In this document: one piece after another, positions 25,221 through 34,224 of the stretch
Layout: each line of letters opens with the position of its first letter
How positions within the stretch are numbered: position 1 is the first letter of the stretch
From: Hallella bergensis DSM 17361
GTDB lineage: Bacteria > Bacteroidota > Bacteroidia > Bacteroidales > Bacteroidaceae
Direction of reading: 5' to 3'
Assembly: GCF_000160535.1 (NCBI RefSeq)
Contig: NZ_GG704781.1
Location: 395,323-459,322 of the forward strand
DNA length: 64,000 nt
The notes under the pieces: model-generated
Database searches by the model: none
What the model saw: only the letters and a program-made list of their open reading frames with translations
What the model was told of the DNA's origin: nothing
Program-made: the position numbers and the translations under genes

Positions 25221-27212
25221 CTAAAGCTCTACTCCTACCGTTGCCATGAATTGGCGACCCGGCATAGGATAATATTTTATGATGTCGTATTGTTCGTTGG
25301 TCAGATTCTCCAATTTTATCTGCGTGTGAACCACACATCTATTCAATTTAAAGTCGCGGCCAATGGTTATACTGTGTTCCCAAAATGCAGGCATCCGATA
25401 TTCCGGAAGATTTTGTCCCATGCTGTAACGGCTTCCCTGCATCGCAACGGAATATGCGATATTCAGATACGGTGTGGTCAAAACGAGTGACCCGCTACCG
25501 CTCCATCGGGGTGTATAGGGCAACATATTGTTATAGGTGCGCGATGTTTTCTTGGTTTTGTCCACCGCTCTCTGCCATGTGGCTGAGGCACTTCCTTTCA
25601 TGTTCCACCGCTCCGCCAAATCCACCTGACTACCAAGCGTCAGGTCAATTCCCATGATTTCAGCCTTCCCGTAGTTGGCCATGCGCCACACATACATACT
25701 GGGAAAAGCCACGATTTTATCCTTCACGTCGTTATAATATCCGTCCACCGTCACCGTCAGATATCTCATCGCCTTGTAATGCGTGTTCCATGTCAGTCCC
25801 AAACTGTATTCCCGTGCCAACTCCGGACGCAGATTGATGTTTCCTAACCGACGATAATACAAATCATTGAAGGTAGGGACGCGGAATGTGTTTTTCCACA
25901 TCGCCCGCACATAAAACTGCTGATAGCGGAACGGTCTGATGTTTAAGGAAATGGAAGGCGTAAATCGTTTCTTGTCGTCGGGTGCATCGCCCACCTCCAC
26001 ATGCTCTTTAACGAAAGTGTAGGCAAGATTTCCATTGAGCTTCAACCTGCCGTATCGCCATTTCGCTGCCATCGCCGTGATGGATGTCCAGCGGGTCGGA
26101 CGAGGCACGTCGTAACTGATATTAACATACACATTATTTTTCAACACATTGTGGCTCAAGTCTTCCGCCAATGCGAAGTCGAGTCCTCGTACAATGTTCC
26201 AGCCCAATGTGGCCGAGCCATAATATTCGTCCTGACGATTCACGTCGGTGCGAACACCATGGGCATATTGCGACCCCCAATCCCGATACCGATTCCACGA
26301 ATGAGTGTATTTGAATCGGGCGACCAGTTGCCACACCTCCGACAGTCGGCGGTGATAACTCGCCTGCGCAAAAAACTCTTCGTCCCACAATCGCTCATCA
26401 GACGGATTGGCATAGAGTATCACCGTTCCAGGCAGTCCGCGCTGCGAATAGTAGTAATTGACTTTGGCCTCTAACCGACTGGAATCCACAAAAGTATGAT
26501 ACACATTTGCCTCAGCTCTCCATGCGTTGATATCGGAATTGTATCGGTGTTCCCGCGTGCGCAGTTTACCGTTGTGCAGCGTGAACGGATATTTTCCGTC
26601 CGCATGGGTGAACTTGCCATATACAGAGGCAACCGTGCGAAGTCCCAACTTCTGCGCATACATCATGGAGGGCGATACCAGCCCGAACATTCCGCCGTTG
26701 ATGTTGGTTCGCATCGACCAGTTGCGAGAGCCTTTAAAACTGGGGCGTTCGGTAACAAGACTCAATGTTCCGGCCGCCGCATACTGTCTGGCCGAAAGCA
26801 TCAGATTGTCCTCATCGCCTATGCTGAGCGACAAACTTTCAAGATTTCCGGTATCGTATCGACCCACATCCACTTGCCCAGCCTGCGTATTGCTCACCGC
26901 CAAACCGTCATAGACTAAAGCCGTATGGTGAGCGCCGAGATTATGTATAGACACGGTTTTCATGCCACCAATGCCTCCATAGTCTTTCACACAGACACCA
27001 GCAAAACGCTTCACGGCATCGGCCACATTGTCGATTCCTAATTGTTTCAAGTCGTCTTTGTCCAAAGTCTGCACCTCACTGGTTGCCCCCACATGACGAG
27101 CAGGTGTGGGTGCAACCACCTCGACTGTAGACAGTGAGACGGAATCCTGTTGAGCCATAGCCACGAATGGCCATAAGATCACCCCAAAGATGAATAGAGT
27201 TTTCTTTCGCAT
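25221..27212 (-). CDS. btuB: TonB-dependent outer-membrane vitamin B12 receptor
   Basis: Signal peptide 1-20 is followed by a plug domain of about 130 residues (LDKDDLKQLGIDNVADAVKR, GGIGGMKTVSIHNLGA, DGLAVSN) and a 22-strand barrel ending in the outer-membrane C-terminal phenylalanine-like signature MATVGVEL. At 663 residues it matches BtuB/CirA-type receptors. It is first in the operon, directly behind a cobalamin riboswitch, and partners with the BtuG-like lipoprotein encoded next. Transport would need TonB-ExbBD from elsewhere. Confidence 0.93.
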   Translation of the reverse strand: MRKKTLFIFGVILWPFVAMAQQDSVSLSTVEVVAPTPARHVGATSEVQTLDKDDLKQLGIDNVADAVKRFAGVCVKDYGGIGGMKTVSIHNLGAHHTALVYDGLAVSNTQAGQVDVGRYDTGNLESLSLSIGDEDNLMLSARQYAAAGTLSLVTERPSFKGSRNWSMRTNINGGMFGLVSPSMMYAQKLGLRTVASVYGKFTHADGKYPFTLHNGKLRTREHRYNSDINAWRAEANVYHTFVDSSRLEAKVNYYYSQRGLPGTVILYANPSDERLWDEEFFAQASYHRRLSEVWQLVARFKYTHSWNRYRDWGSQYAHGVRTDVNRQDEYYGSATLGWNIVRGLDFALAEDLSHNVLKNNVYVNISYDVPRPTRWTSITAMAAKWRYGRLKLNGNLAYTFVKEHVEVGDAPDDKKRFTPSISLNIRPFRYQQFYVRAMWKNTFRVPTFNDLYYRRLGNINLRPELAREYSLGLTWNTHYKAMRYLTVTVDGYYNDVKDKIVAFPSMYVWRMANYGKAEIMGIDLTLGSQVDLAERWNMKGSASATWQRAVDKTKKTSRTYNNMLPYTPRWSGSGSLVLTTPYLNIAYSVAMQGSRYSMGQNLPEYRMPAFWEHSITIGRDFKLNRCVVHTQIKLENLTNEQYDIIKYYPMPGRQFMATVGVEL

Positions 27213-27244
27213 TTCTTCCTCGAGAACTGGAAATGAGTTTCTGC

Positions 27245-27400
27245 AATGGCAGGTCTTCTGACTTACGGCCTACGAACATGTGTCTTCCCGATAACGCTCA
27301 GTGACTTTGATCATGTCTAATAACGCCGATTACAGCAGCGGGACTGTCCGGGATTTGCACCCGGTTCCCATTTTAATCTCCTTAGTGGAGAACCTATTGC
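27245..27400 (-). promoter_or_regulatory. Cobalamin (AdoCbl-type) riboswitch
   Basis: Read on the minus strand, the leader contains the conserved B12-riboswitch core: GGGAACCGGGTGCAAATCCC, then GGACAGTCCCGC, GCTGTAATCGG, and the terminal GAAGACCTGCC of the B12 box. It lies between the -7 box at 27413-27406 and the btuB start at 27212. When cobalamin is bound, such elements shut down translation or transcription of the downstream uptake genes. It covers most of the 346-bp gap 27213-27558; the remainder (27414-27558) holds nothing I recognise. Confidence 0.95.
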
Positions 27401-27405
27401 GTTTG

Positions 27406-27413
27406 CAAAGATA
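27406..27413 (-). promoter_or_regulatory. -7 box of the B12 uptake operon
   Basis: TATCTTTG on the minus strand at 27413-27406, just upstream of the riboswitch. Confidence 0.65.
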
Positions 27414-27558
27414 GATGTTTTATTTATGAAAGTGTCTCTAATCTTCGATTAATTTCAAAATTTGGCTACAAGTTGAAAATAAACCACACGAATATAACAC
27501 CATAGCAGATATCCCTGAATCGACCATCGTACTGGAATAACAGCACCGAAAAGATTCT

Positions 27559-29733
27559 CTAATCGTTTTTCACCAGCTCTCCCCAAGATGGTGGAAGGAC
27601 TTTCAAAAGGTGCTTTACGAAGAAGTCGTAACGTTTATGCTCACCATAACTTTCACCCATCGTGTGGTGAACACCGGGTAAGACTACCAGCTCGAAGTCC
27701 TTGTTGGCCTTAATCAGTGCATCTGCCACCTGCATGGTGCTGGCCGGATCAACATTATCGTCCAGTTCTCCCACGACAAGCATGAGTGGGCGTTTCAGTT
27801 TGTGAGCATTGTAAACGTTGCTTGCACGCACATAACTGGAATCAACTGGCCAGCCCATCCACTGCTCGTTCCACCAAATTTTGTCCATACGGTTGTCATG
27901 ACATCCACACGAACTATAGGCTGCTTTGTAGAAATCCCCGTGCAACAATACGGCTGTAGTAGACTCCTGTCCGCCAGCCGAAGCACCAAAGATGCCTACA
28001 TTTTCAGCATCCATATATGGATATTTCCGGGCTGCTGCCTTGATCCATGCCATGCGGTCGGGGAAGCCTGCATCTTGAATGTTCTTGTAACAAACCTCCT
28101 CAAACTTCTTGCCTCGGTAACTGGTGCCCATGCCGTCGAGCTGAACAACGATGAACCCAAGTTCGGCCAAGCCCGTCATGTTCCAGTTATAGGCGGAAAA
28201 ACTCTTAGGCGTGTAGGCATCGCCGGGGCCTGCATAGATATATTCTATGACCGGGTATTTTTTCGTTGTGTCAAAATTGGTAGGACGCTGAATGACGCCC
28301 CATATATTGGTTTTGCCGTCGCGGCCTTTGGCTACGAACACTTCCGGAGTCACCCAGCCGTTGCTTTTAAGCTTTGATATATCGGCTGTTTCAAGAGTTT
28401 TCAGCAATCTGCCGTCCACGGCACTGCGTAACTGGGTAACCGGAGCCTGATCAACCTTGCTGTAAGTATCAACCAAATAACGATAATCAGGCGAATAAGT
28501 CACAGTGTGGTTGCCTTCATCAGGGGTCAGGCACACCATGTTCTTTCCGTCTAAGTCTATTCTGTAAAAATGTACCAAATAGGGATCTTCCTTCTTGTTC
28601 ACTCCCGAGGCTGAGAAATAGATCACTCCTTGTTTCTCGTCCACATGCTGAACAGCTCTCACAAACCAGTCGCCTTTGGTGATTTGACGCATGTTTACAT
28701 CAAGCTTTCCCTTCTTGATTACAGGGGTTAAGTCGTAAAGGTATATATGGTTCCAACCATCACGCTCTGAGGTCCATAGTAGTTGCTTTCCTTTGTTGAT
28801 TGTCTTACGCCATATACGGGAATAATTTACAAACGTGTTCGACTTCTCCTCTGCCACCGTGCGAAGTTTTCCTGTTTCAGCATCCATAGCCAACATTTGG
28901 TAAAGTTGATGTCCACGCTTGTTGTATTCCATTGTAACTTCCTTGGAGTCGGGCAGCCATTGGAACCATCCCAGCGAATACTGGTTGACTATTGCAGAAG
29001 CATCGACCTCGACTCTGCTGCCGCTTGCCACGTCAATAATGATTGGCCATCGTTGAGGCAATTCGTCGCCGGGTTTGGCATACTCCTGCTTGTGCAGGAT
29101 GGGCTGAAGCTGATCCTTGGGCGTTGACTCTACGTAGTAGGCATAACGTTTCTCTACTTTGTTACGCTTACATACCATAATCTTCTTGGAATCAGGACTC
29201 CAGAGGATGTTGCTGCTGTAGTATCGACCGATGGTTCCGTCCTGAGTCAGTGCACGTTTCTCCGTATAGGGTTTGCCTACCTCGTGTACCATGACGTTGA
29301 AACCTTCGATCCAAGCATCCATTTTGCCGTTGGGCGACTTCACAACACGCTGTGCTTGTTCGTCGTCTGTTTCCATCCAGTGACGCTCTCGATGACGAAA
29401 CGGACTGTCCTTGCGATTTTTTCCTCCACGCGAGTGATGCCGATCTTTAATGTTCAAGGCTTTATTCATCTCATCTTCAGAGCCAAACACTTGTGTTTGG
29501 TCGTCTTTTACATGATAGGATATATATTGACGGCCCGAGGAAGTATCTATATAATAATGTAGAGATGTGGAATCATCCCATGTAATATCATGTGCCCAAT
29601 GCTCCACCATTTTCTGTTGGAATTGATCGCGTAAGCCATATGCACGTTGGTAGTCAGCCAATGTTCCCTGGGCATAGGCCGTGGCAGAAGTCAGCAGAAC
29701 CATGCAGAGACTTTTAAGACGGATGTTTTTCAT
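27559..29733 (-). CDS. Secreted S9-family prolyl oligopeptidase (dipeptidyl-peptidase IV-like)
   Basis: Serine peptidase likely releasing dipeptides, often Xaa-Pro, in the periplasm. From the chosen start at 29733 the signal peptide is residues 1-22 (ending AYAQ). A DPPIV-type beta-propeller follows, then the alpha/beta-hydrolase domain with GIFGASAGGQES (catalytic serine about 585), the aspartate in GELDDNVDP and the histidine in LPGVHHTMGES. An in-frame ATG 20 codons further upstream would overlap the pantothenate kinase gene and hide the signal peptide, so it is unlikely. Length 724 fits DPPIV-like enzymes of Bacteroidetes. Confidence 0.93.
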   Translation of the reverse strand: MKNIRLKSLCMVLLTSATAYAQGTLADYQRAYGLRDQFQQKMVEHWAHDITWDDSTSLHYYIDTSSGRQYISYHVKDDQTQVFGSEDEMNKALNIKDRHHSRGGKNRKDSPFRHRERHWMETDDEQAQRVVKSPNGKMDAWIEGFNVMVHEVGKPYTEKRALTQDGTIGRYYSSNILWSPDSKKIMVCKRNKVEKRYAYYVESTPKDQLQPILHKQEYAKPGDELPQRWPIIIDVASGSRVEVDASAIVNQYSLGWFQWLPDSKEVTMEYNKRGHQLYQMLAMDAETGKLRTVAEEKSNTFVNYSRIWRKTINKGKQLLWTSERDGWNHIYLYDLTPVIKKGKLDVNMRQITKGDWFVRAVQHVDEKQGVIYFSASGVNKKEDPYLVHFYRIDLDGKNMVCLTPDEGNHTVTYSPDYRYLVDTYSKVDQAPVTQLRSAVDGRLLKTLETADISKLKSNGWVTPEVFVAKGRDGKTNIWGVIQRPTNFDTTKKYPVIEYIYAGPGDAYTPKSFSAYNWNMTGLAELGFIVVQLDGMGTSYRGKKFEEVCYKNIQDAGFPDRMAWIKAAARKYPYMDAENVGIFGASAGGQESTTAVLLHGDFYKAAYSSCGCHDNRMDKIWWNEQWMGWPVDSSYVRASNVYNAHKLKRPLMLVVGELDDNVDPASTMQVADALIKANKDFELVVLPGVHHTMGESYGEHKRYDFFVKHLLKVLPPSWGELVKND

Positions 29734-29750
29734 GATTTCAATCTCTTTTA

Positions 29751-30569
29751 TTAAGAACGATGATGACACAGAGCGGCACCAATGGCCGTGCAAAACTCAG
29801 AATACTTGGGGATGATGAAATGCACCTTATAAAGCTTCTCCATAGCAGGAAAAACGTCCTTGCATTGTGGCAGGAGTGTCAGGTTGCCAATCAGTACGTA
29901 CTCTTTGATTCCGGTATTGAGTGATGCCAAGATACAACTTGAGCCAATGGTCTGGAGAACTGAGGTGATGATTCCCAGTGCAATGTCCTCGCGTGTGGCA
30001 TTGCTCCGCGCGTTGCCAAAGAGAGCTGCAGTTGCAGTCTTGGGGAGTCCGGGCAGCGGATTGGGGCTGATGTCGCCTATGAGTACATCTATGTTTTGTA
30101 TGTCTCCATTCAAGGCTAAGGCCACAACCTGTTTCACATCATCGGTTTTAAGCATGACGCGGCTCAACCCCATAAGCGTACCACCACCCAGCCCGATGCC
30201 TCCAATATGTCGGATATCATCACCGTCGCATTGCACGATACTCGTTCCCGTCCCCATCGACACAACAAGCATGCGGTCGAGGTCGGTTTCATAACGTGCT
30301 CCGAGACCATCTGCAACAAATTCCTCGGCCTTCTTTGTAGGCAGCCCATAAATGGGTGTGTTGATATAGGCTGAGCCTACGCCGGTGATCATCACCTGTT
30401 CGATGTCGCTGAGCTTTATATGATTGTCATAAAGATACTTGCCAAACGCACCATATAGTGATGTTATGGGGTCTGTGGCCTTGATTCGAATGGGTGACAC
30501 TACATCGCCCTGCCCGTTGATACCTACAATCTTTGTTGTGCTGATACCTACGTCTATTCCAATTACCAT
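29751..30569 (-). CDS. coaW: Type II pantothenate kinase
   Basis: First committed step of coenzyme A synthesis (pantothenate phosphorylation) in the cytosol. The actin-like ATPase fold shows GIDVGISTTKIVGI at residues 3-16, a central SMGTGTSIVQCDG and GIGLGGGTLMGLSRVM, and NLTLLPQCKDVF near the end. At 272 residues it matches the short bacterial PanK-II group. The S9 peptidase start is 17 bp beyond its stop; the pairing looks coincidental. The promoter is at 30624-30617. Confidence 0.92.
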   Translation of the reverse strand: MVIGIDVGISTTKIVGINGQGDVVSPIRIKATDPITSLYGAFGKYLYDNHIKLSDIEQVMITGVGSAYINTPIYGLPTKKAEEFVADGLGARYETDLDRMLVVSMGTGTSIVQCDGDDIRHIGGIGLGGGTLMGLSRVMLKTDDVKQVVALALNGDIQNIDVLIGDISPNPLPGLPKTATAALFGNARSNATREDIALGIITSVLQTIGSSCILASLNTGIKEYVLIGNLTLLPQCKDVFPAMEKLYKVHFIIPKYSEFCTAIGAALCHHRS

Positions 30570-30616
30570 ATATTGAATGATGAATAATGAGTTATAAAAA
30601 GAACTGGATTCTTTTG

Positions 30617-30624
30617 CAAAAATA
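30617..30624 (-). promoter_or_regulatory. -7 box of the pantothenate kinase gene
   Basis: TATTTTTG on the minus strand, 47 bp upstream of the start codon. Confidence 0.5.
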
Positions 30625-30747
30625 CTAAAAAAAGAATGACTTGGTCAATATTTATGATAATTAATTCGTAAATTCGCAAATGATATGAGATGAAGACAGG
30701 AATGTTCATAGCCATTCATTCCTGATCATAAAACCAAACTTTAAACT

Positions 30748-31158
30748 ATGAAGACTATTAAAGTAGTAGCGGCAGTAGTTACCAGAGATGGGAAATATCT
30801 GTGCATGCAGCGTTGCCGTTCACGCGAATCGTATAATTCCGAACGTTGGGAGTTTCCTGGAGGAAAAGTGGAGAAAGATGAGAGCGATCACCAGGCTCTG
30901 ATCCGTGAAATCAAAGAAGAATTGGATTGGAATATTTATGTTGGGCGCAAGATCGCAACCATCACACACAGTTACTCTGACTTAACCATAGAACTAACGG
31001 CCTATTGGTGTAAAGGCGGTGATGAGGAGTTTACTATGTTGGAGCACCTTGATGCCAAATGGCTTGCCGCAGACGAGCTAAACTCGTTGAAGTGGACTGA
31101 TGCCGATAAAAAGATAGTAGCACGGATTCTGCAAGACTCCATCACAGTTACTCCGTAG
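30748..31158 (+). CDS. mutT: NUDIX (deoxy)nucleoside triphosphate pyrophosphohydrolase, MutT-like
   Basis: Sanitises oxidised nucleotides such as 8-oxo-dGTP. The Nudix box GGKVEKDESDHQALIREIKEE spans residues 36-56 and satisfies GX5EX7REUXEEXGU except for the final position (LDW). RDGKYLCMQR and WEFPGGK are also as in MutT. At 136 residues it is the usual length. It converges with the B3/B4-domain gene, 25 bp away. Confidence 0.93.
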   Translation: MKTIKVVAAVVTRDGKYLCMQRCRSRESYNSERWEFPGGKVEKDESDHQALIREIKEELDWNIYVGRKIATITHSYSDLTIELTAYWCKGGDEEFTMLEHLDAKWLAADELNSLKWTDADKKIVARILQDSITVTP

Positions 31159-31183
31159 AGGCAAACTATTTTCGGCGCATCTT

Positions 31184-31861
31184 TTATTGAGCAGCAAACC
31201 CATAGATCGTATACGTCCCGCCGTCGCTTTCACAGTATTTGCGCAGGAGTTCCTGAATATATTCCGCATTAGCTCTGACACAGTCCTCGTCGCCATCATA
31301 ACCATTGATCAAGACCACAAGATGGGTGGTGTTGATGCTTATTTTTGTACGTTCGTGGTCAGATGTTGGCGTTCCTACCCCACCCTTTGCATCGCGGTAA
31401 ACGGGCAGTCTTTCTATATTCATCAATCCTCTTCCTATGCCTTCGTAGGGCTCATCTTTCTTCCCAATGCCCAATGTCAGCGTGTCACCTTCGAACTTGT
31501 CGGCATCGAAACCTCCGATGCTGTACCCGTATCGTATACTCGCTAAGTTGACAAGGTCTACCAATGTGTCTATCTGGTAGAGACTTCTACCCTTCAGCTG
31601 ACGGCGAATCAAAGCTTCCGCTGCCGGCCGGTAGCGCGAAGGATCTTTGCCACAAGCACGATACATTTTCCTCGTGGCAGCAATACCCGAAATGTTTTTC
31701 AGTGTTTCGGTAGTCAGTTTCGCGCGGTATTCTTCGCCCAATGCGTTGATTTCGTCCCACAACGACTGACAATATTTGCTGTTTTTGACCCTTGCATCTA
31801 CACAAGCTCCAACAAACCCCGGACACATCTGCTCTATTTCGCTTGATACTATTATGTTCAT
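31184..31861 (-). CDS. Free-standing B3/B4-domain protein (PheRS beta editing-domain relative)
   Basis: The B3/B4 fold forms the editing site of the PheRS beta subunit, which clears mischarged Tyr-tRNA-Phe. This protein is a stand-alone version: SGIAATRKMYRACGKDPSRYRPAAEALIRR (61-90) and LVDLVNLASIRYGYSIGGFD are typical of the separate family. The start at 31861 (MNIIVSSEIEQM) suits the family better than in-frame ATGs at 31951 or 31891. Function of the stand-alone group is not settled; trans-editing is inference. It converges with mutT. Confidence 0.87.
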   Translation of the reverse strand: MNIIVSSEIEQMCPGFVGACVDARVKNSKYCQSLWDEINALGEEYRAKLTTETLKNISGIAATRKMYRACGKDPSRYRPAAEALIRRQLKGRSLYQIDTLVDLVNLASIRYGYSIGGFDADKFEGDTLTLGIGKKDEPYEGIGRGLMNIERLPVYRDAKGGVGTPTSDHERTKISINTTHLVVLINGYDGDEDCVRANAEYIQELLRKYCESDGGTYTIYGFAAQ

Positions 31862-31951
31862 ATCAATTCCAATAATCTCTGATTTTACCATGCAAACATA
31901 CACATTTTCTATGAGATTGAATCTGCCATCCATAGAAAAAGTCATTCTCAC

Positions 31952-31982
31952 TTGTTTGTTTAGGCAAAAAAATGTAACTTTG
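31952..31982 (+). promoter_or_regulatory. Promoter of the 129-residue hypothetical gene
   Basis: TTG at 31952-31954, a 20-bp spacer and TAACTTTG at 31975-31982. The predicted leader before the ATG at 32079 is about 90 nt. Confidence 0.65.
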
Positions 31983-32078
31983 AGTGTTCACAACGGTATT
32001 TGCCAATGCAGGAGCGGGTGCAACTGTTGTTTTGAAACGATGATGATATCATAAATCCAAATTAAAATACTGTAAACT

Positions 32079-32468
32079 ATGAGACTGTACGAATACCTTC
32101 AGGCATACGACTTTGATGAGCTAATGCCTGTTATTGCCGAAATGTTTCCCGGTACCGGAAAATTTCAAGAGCCATTAAAGCTAGCTTATACCATTCTGAC
32201 GGATATGACCCCTGTACCTTCAAAGAAGGAGATCAAGTATAAGATTTTGTCCTCTCCCAACGGGAATGAACATTATGTAGGTGCAGAGGATCGCGACTTC
32301 GACACCAACTGGGCCGTGTGTCTTGGTAAAAATCTTTCCAGGGAAAAAGGCGTCGATTTGTCTGATGAAGAAATGGTTGCCAATGCTTTAGTCAATGTCT
32401 GTCTAATCGCCAAACATCCGCGCGAGTTCGACAGTGCTTTTGCGGAACTGACAAGGCCCGACAGATAA
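32079..32468 (+). CDS. Conserved hypothetical cytosolic protein (129 aa)
   Basis: An acidic, soluble protein without signal or membrane segment. Residues 1-45 (LQAYDFDELMPVIAEMFPG) look like a helical domain, and residues 50-129 include a KKEIKYKILSSPNGNEHYVGAED stretch followed by helices. I do not recognise a named family, though the compositional style is that of a real gene and it has a good promoter. It stands alone: divergent from the B3/B4 gene and followed by 147 bp without a gene that contain a weak hairpin (GTCTCT/AGAGAC). Confidence 0.75.
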   Translation: MRLYEYLQAYDFDELMPVIAEMFPGTGKFQEPLKLAYTILTDMTPVPSKKEIKYKILSSPNGNEHYVGAEDRDFDTNWAVCLGKNLSREKGVDLSDEEMVANALVNVCLIAKHPREFDSAFAELTRPDR

Positions 32469-32615
32469 AGATTCACCACATGGTGGCCGTCTCTTTCCAA
32501 CTTTCATGTTAGAGACGTGGTATCGGCCATGAAATGTACACTCAGGCATGCCCATCCGCCCAGGATGACATGCTGATTGTTCATTCCACAGGCTGTGTCC
32601 TCATTTTCCTATGTT

Positions 32616-33188
32616 CTACACCCCATCCTCTTCCTCATCAACCATCTGAGAATCTGTATCCAATTGGGTATCCTTGGATATAGACACATTGCCAAAATTG
32701 TCGATTTTCAGAACCAAGGGTACATACTCATCGCTCGATTTATCCGGATTGCCCACGCTTGCCGCGAAAAGCAAATATCTGCCTTCTGCTTGAACAAATA
32801 CAATACCGAGCAAAGCGCCGTCTTTATAGTAAGTATCGTTGATATACTCTCTAAAAAAACTTTTGGTAAACTCCTTCTTCAGAAACTCTGTACCATCTGC
32901 ACGAACCACTCGCAACATGATACGGTTGTCGTAATATTTGGAAAATCCGTCCGATGCAAGGGGCAACGACTCGTCTGCCCACAACTTAGTTTCGATTGTA
33001 TATTGTTTCCCCAACCATTCTGTTTTTCTTTCTTGCGAATAGTCTCCCATTTTGCGGGTTACAGATGTTTTTGCAATTTCCGGACGCTTCTTGGTAATAA
33101 TAATGGTGTTCGATTTCTTTTCAGAACACGCGGATAGTGCCAAGACAGCCACTGCCATAACACATATATCTAATAATCTTTTCATCAT
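32616..33188 (-). CDS. DUF4738-type lipoprotein
   Basis: The start at 33188 or 33185 gives a clean lipoprotein signal with C20 or C21 in LALSAC; the longer in-frame form from 33245 would bury it. After a short KKRPEIAKTS linker the domain has DNRIMLRVVRADGTEFLKK and YYKDGALLGIVFVQAEGRY, resembling the Bacteroidetes family DUF4738. It ends in an acidic tail (VDEEEDGV). Function unknown. A hairpin with a T-tract lies upstream of the start on the same strand. Confidence 0.75.
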   Translation of the reverse strand: MMKRLLDICVMAVAVLALSACSEKKSNTIIITKKRPEIAKTSVTRKMGDYSQERKTEWLGKQYTIETKLWADESLPLASDGFSKYYDNRIMLRVVRADGTEFLKKEFTKSFFREYINDTYYKDGALLGIVFVQAEGRYLLFAASVGNPDKSSDEYVPLVLKIDNFGNVSISKDTQLDTDSQMVDEEEDGV

Positions 33189-33228
33189 TTCAATGTTGGT
33201 TATATGTGCAAAATTAAGCAAAAAGGTT

Positions 33229-33269
33229 GAAAAAACAAAGGGCATTCCCTATTCACATAGAGAATGCCC
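33229..33269 (-). terminator. Terminator-like hairpin upstream of the DUF4738 gene
   Basis: On the minus strand GGGCATTCTCT / AGGGAATGCCC (11-bp stem, one mismatch, 8-nt loop at 33269-33240) is followed by TTTGTTTTTTC. No gene lies to its right on this strand (33270-33556 is a gene-free stretch of about 290 bp), so it looks like an attenuator in the leader of the lipoprotein gene or the end of a small minus-strand RNA. Confidence 0.5.
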
Positions 33270-33524
33270 GTTCCTAAATACTTTGAAATCTTTACTAACC
33301 TATTGAGTTTCACACGATATAATAAAAGTTTAGTTTATGAAATGTGTTCGTCACTCTTTTCGCCGGTTAACGGAATTTTAATTCAGAATGTTTGGTATGT
33401 TCATCATTGGCCTTGACATTTTGTTACGGAAACCGACTGATGCTATGACGACAGTAAGGATAAAAAGTTTAACAGAAGATGCATAAAAAAAACTTAAATT
33501 TCGAGTTTTCTGTTTTTTTGTAAT

Positions 33525-33532
33525 TAACTTTG
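33525..33532 (+). promoter_or_regulatory. -7 box of the DUF4230 pair
   Basis: TAACTTTG, 24 bp before the ATG at 33557. The usual -33 motif is not clear. Confidence 0.55.
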
Positions 33533-33556
33533 CAATAATACCAACAGTAAATACAG

Positions 33557-34219
33557 ATGCAAATCAATCGCTTCATGCTGTGCTTTTGGATGCTTCTCTT
33601 CCTAATAACAGGTTGTGGACATCAAACCAAGGATGTTGAGAAGCCGACTGTAGACACTATTCCAATGATGGTGATGCAGATTCAAAAGTGCTCCCGTCTA
33701 TACACCACAGAATACCAACTCCGCAAGATTGTAACCTATGGAGACTCCGTATCCATCAACGGATCTTTCCTACACCAAGATTTCAAGATAGATTTGCCCA
33801 TGGGAAGACGCAAGGTGGCCATACCCATGACTGCCAATGTGAAGGCCTATATTGATTTTTCCAATTTCTCAGAGAAAAACATTAAGAAGCACGATGGCAA
33901 AATTGAAATCATACTACCCGACCCGGAGTTTATCATGACCAGCACACAAGTGAATCATGCGGGTATAAAGAAAAAGGTATCGGTCTTACGGAAAAACTTT
34001 TCGGATGAGGAGATAACGCGATTGCAACAACAGGGGCGTAATGATATGATCAAATCACTGCCCAAGTTGGGTATTATGGAAAATGCCCGGCAAAATGCAG
34101 CTCGGCAAATCTTTCCGATAATAGAACAAATGGGATATTCGTCAGACGATGTGACAATTACCTTCCGTAAAAAGTTTACATGGAATGACTTTCCATCACT
34201 TATCAAGAAAACAGAATAG
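33557..34219 (+). CDS. DUF4230 lipoprotein
   Basis: Lipobox with C20 (LLFLITGC) is followed by a DUF4230 domain: a beta-rich part with QIQKCSRLYTTEYQLRKIV, GRRKVAIPMTANVKAYIDFS and KIEIILPDPEFIMTST, then C-terminal helices (NARQNAARQIFPIIEQMGY). A paralogue follows 5 bp downstream. The domain resembles membrane-associated proteins of unknown role. Placement in the periplasm, attached to a membrane, is predicted from the lipobox. Confidence 0.86.
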   Translation: MQINRFMLCFWMLLFLITGCGHQTKDVEKPTVDTIPMMVMQIQKCSRLYTTEYQLRKIVTYGDSVSINGSFLHQDFKIDLPMGRRKVAIPMTANVKAYIDFSNFSEKNIKKHDGKIEIILPDPEFIMTSTQVNHAGIKKKVSVLRKNFSDEEITRLQQQGRNDMIKSLPKLGIMENARQNAARQIFPIIEQMGYSSDDVTITFRKKFTWNDFPSLIKKTE

Positions 34220-34224
34220 GCTTT

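Noticed and set aside
27213..27558. Small proteins in the btuB leader region
   Set aside because: The sequence is accounted for by the cobalamin riboswitch and promoter.
32486..32520. Hairpin GTCTCT/AGAGAC after the 129-residue gene as a terminator
   Set aside because: Short stem, 16-nt loop and no T-tract; too weak to list as a terminator.
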